Shown here: in pieces, positions 44,039-44,999 of the stretch
Layout of the letters: every line of letters starts with the position of its first letter
How positions within the stretch are numbered: position 1 is the stretch's first letter
Source of the DNA: Bacteroidales bacterium
GTDB lineage: Bacteria > Bacteroidota > Bacteroidia > Bacteroidales > F082
Direction: 5' to 3'
DNA length: 44,999 bases
Assembly (NCBI GenBank): GCA_016936505.1
Contig: JAFGXS010000034.1
Coordinates: 89,266 to 134,264, forward strand
Program-made: the position numbers and the translations under genes
The notes under the pieces: model-generated
Told to the model about the DNA's origin: nothing
The model's database searches: none
The model's input: only the letters and a program-made list of their open reading frames with translations

Positions 44039-44762
44039 TAAAATCGAGAATTACCTTCAAACCTTTCAATACAATATTTGGGGTTGCAAAGATGTTATTT
44101 TTTAATCTTTTATCAAAATATTTGTAATCACCACCTCCAAAAATTATTTTCAGAGAATGATACTGTTCACGATACTGATTAATAATACCGTCAATTTCTG
44201 CCCTCATTCCGTTTAAAACACCTGAGATTATAGAATGTTCGGTAGAATTTCCAGTTAATTCTGCTTGCGTGTCTTTTAACTCAATCAACGGTAATTGATC
44301 CGTAAAAGTATGCAAAGCGTTCAAACGCATGTGGATTCCGGGACTAATACTCCCTCCAAGATATTCGCCTTTACTGTTTATAAAGTCGTAGGTAACCGTT
44401 GTTCCTGCATCAATGGCCAATACATTTTCTCCAGGGAAATGATTACAGGCTTCTGCCGCAATCGCTATCCTGTCTTTTCCTAACGTGCTGGGCGTTCCGT
44501 ATTTATTTTCAAAAGGCAGTTTAGTATTTTGATCCAGTTTGATGAAAAACCCCAGGCTTGTTAAAATCTGATTAATATTTTCGGGGTAATTGCGAACAGA
44601 CGATAAAATAGAGGATTGAATAGTTGGATGTTTTTTCACGATCTCCAGAACATTACCAGACACAGGGCCATCATAAACCTGAAGATCAGAGAGTGTGTTG
44701 TTTTGGAATACGGCCAGTTTAGTACGGGTGTTGCCTATATCAACAATAAGTTTTTCAGCCAT
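44025..44762 (-). CDS. coaX: Type III pantothenate kinase
   Basis: 245 residues, standard for CoaX. It phosphorylates pantothenate as the first step of CoA synthesis. ASKHA motifs are intact: VDIGNTRTKLAVF (7-19, phosphate loop with Asp8), AIDAGTTVTYDF (about 120-131) and GGSISPGIHMRLNALHTFTDQLP (about 138-160), followed by the Thr-rich ELTGNSTEHSIISGVLNG. It is the first gene of the coaX/barrel/TPR/lptC/CNNM cluster. Its start is preceded by a complete promoter with -33 and -7 boxes. Cytoplasmic. The stop region overlaps the barrel start by 14 bases. Confidence 0.96.
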   Translation of the reverse strand: MAEKLIVDIGNTRTKLAVFQNNTLSDLQVYDGPVSGNVLEIVKKHPTIQSSILSSVRNYPENINQILTSLGFFIKLDQNTKLPFENKYGTPSTLGKDRIAIAAEACNHFPGENVLAIDAGTTVTYDFINSKGEYLGGSISPGIHMRLNALHTFTDQLPLIELKDTQAELTGNSTEHSIISGVLNGMRAEIDGIINQYREQYHSLKIIFGGGDYKYFDKRLKNNIFATPNIVLKGLKVILDFNEEI

Positions 44763-44780
44763 TCATGTGATTAATTGCAA

Positions 44781-44811
44781 CAAAAATACGCCATCTGAAA
44801 ATATACTCAAC
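44781..44811 (-). promoter_or_regulatory. Promoter of the coaX-led operon
   Basis: On the minus strand GTTG (44811-44808), a 19-base spacer and TATTTTTG (44788-44781), matching the Bacteroidota -33/-7 consensus, about 18 bases before the coaX start at 44762. Confidence 0.65.
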
Positions 44812-44860
44812 TGTTTAAGTGTACAAACTGATTTTTTTTAACTTTTTTAAACTAATTCTT

Positions 44861-44890
44861 TTTGGTGTAAGAAAAAAAGTTTTAATTTTG
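44861..44890 (+). promoter_or_regulatory. Promoter of tRNA-Phe
   Basis: TTTG (44861-44864), an 18-base spacer and TAATTTTG (44883-44890), full consensus match, ending 16 bases before the tRNA 5' end. Confidence 0.7.
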
Positions 44891-44906
44891 CCGCTCCTTA
44901 ATCAAA

Positions 44907-44979
44907 GGTACCATAGCTCAGTTGGTAGAGCAAAGGACTGAAAATCCTTGTGTCCCTGGTTCGATCCCGGGTGGTACCA
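44907..44979 (+). tRNA. tRNA-Phe (GAA)
   Basis: 73 bases fold into a full cloverleaf. Acceptor stem GGTACCA/TGGTACC, D arm GCTCAGTTGGTAGAGC, anticodon stem AAGGA/TCCTT around loop CTGAAAA with anticodon GAA, T arm CCTGG/CCGGG with TTCGATC loop. The discriminator base is A and the 3' CCA is not encoded, so it must be added after transcription. A consensus promoter precedes it. Confidence 0.97.
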
Positions 44980-44999
44980 CAAACAAAAGCCCCTAAATC

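Overview
The window is a Bacteroidota chromosome segment, probably from a Bacteroidales/Marinilabiliales-like free-living lineage. The case rests on four things. The gene set includes a TonB receptor, an S46 dipeptidyl-peptidase, a DUF6266 protein, LptC, a FadL-like barrel and a type II NADH dehydrogenase. Shine-Dalgarno sequences are mostly weak or absent. The promoter element TAnnTTTG (the Bacteroidota -7 box) recurs upstream of operon heads. Many exported proteins carry short signal peptides ending in AQ. The genus cannot be fixed from sequence alone. I see no phage, transposase, CRISPR array or rRNA.

Layout. 1-2807: a metal-dependent cyclase/hydrolase (cut by the left edge), a secreted protein made of two homologous halves, and a GT4 glycosyltransferase. 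2994-5683: a flavodoxin and a membrane-anchored MutS-like ATPase. 5742-9811: a TonB-dependent receptor with a CxxxM + HxM copper-site signature, a divergent outer-membrane barrel, a tiny membrane protein without an ATG start, and a DUF6266 protein. 9812-10501: a gene-poor gap with a nested inverted-repeat structure and an orphan terminator. 10502-14867: a MacB-type exporter operon (ATPase, two permeases, adaptor). 14921-19390: convergent S46 (DPP7-like) and S9 (DPP5-like) dipeptidyl-peptidases. 19596-21823: a Crp/Fnr regulator, a small beta-rich internally repeated protein and an aberrant M24 protein. 21981-24199: a decayed membrane glycosyltransferase pseudogene and a GT25 enzyme. 24329-31560: housekeeping genes (ClC transporter, pheS, cyclophilin, tdk, rsmI, ndh). 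31785-35266: a two-gene unit ending in a large modular LRR protein. 35383-36726: pgi. 37120-44762: ppiD-like foldase, CNNM/CorC protein, lptC, TPR protein, FadL-like barrel and coaX, all on the minus strand. 44907-44979: tRNA-Phe.

How the parts work together. The two dipeptidyl-peptidases together with the M24-like protein point to peptide use. The coaX-to-ppiD block is an envelope-biogenesis cluster (LPS transport, outer-membrane protein folding, outer-membrane barrel). The most notable observations are the predicted copper uptake receptor, the triplicated WW-LRR protein, the M24 homologue that has lost metal ligands inside a regulator-linked unit, and the structured intergenic elements at 9881-9958 and 36921-36993. 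No single wholly new system can be demonstrated from sequence alone.
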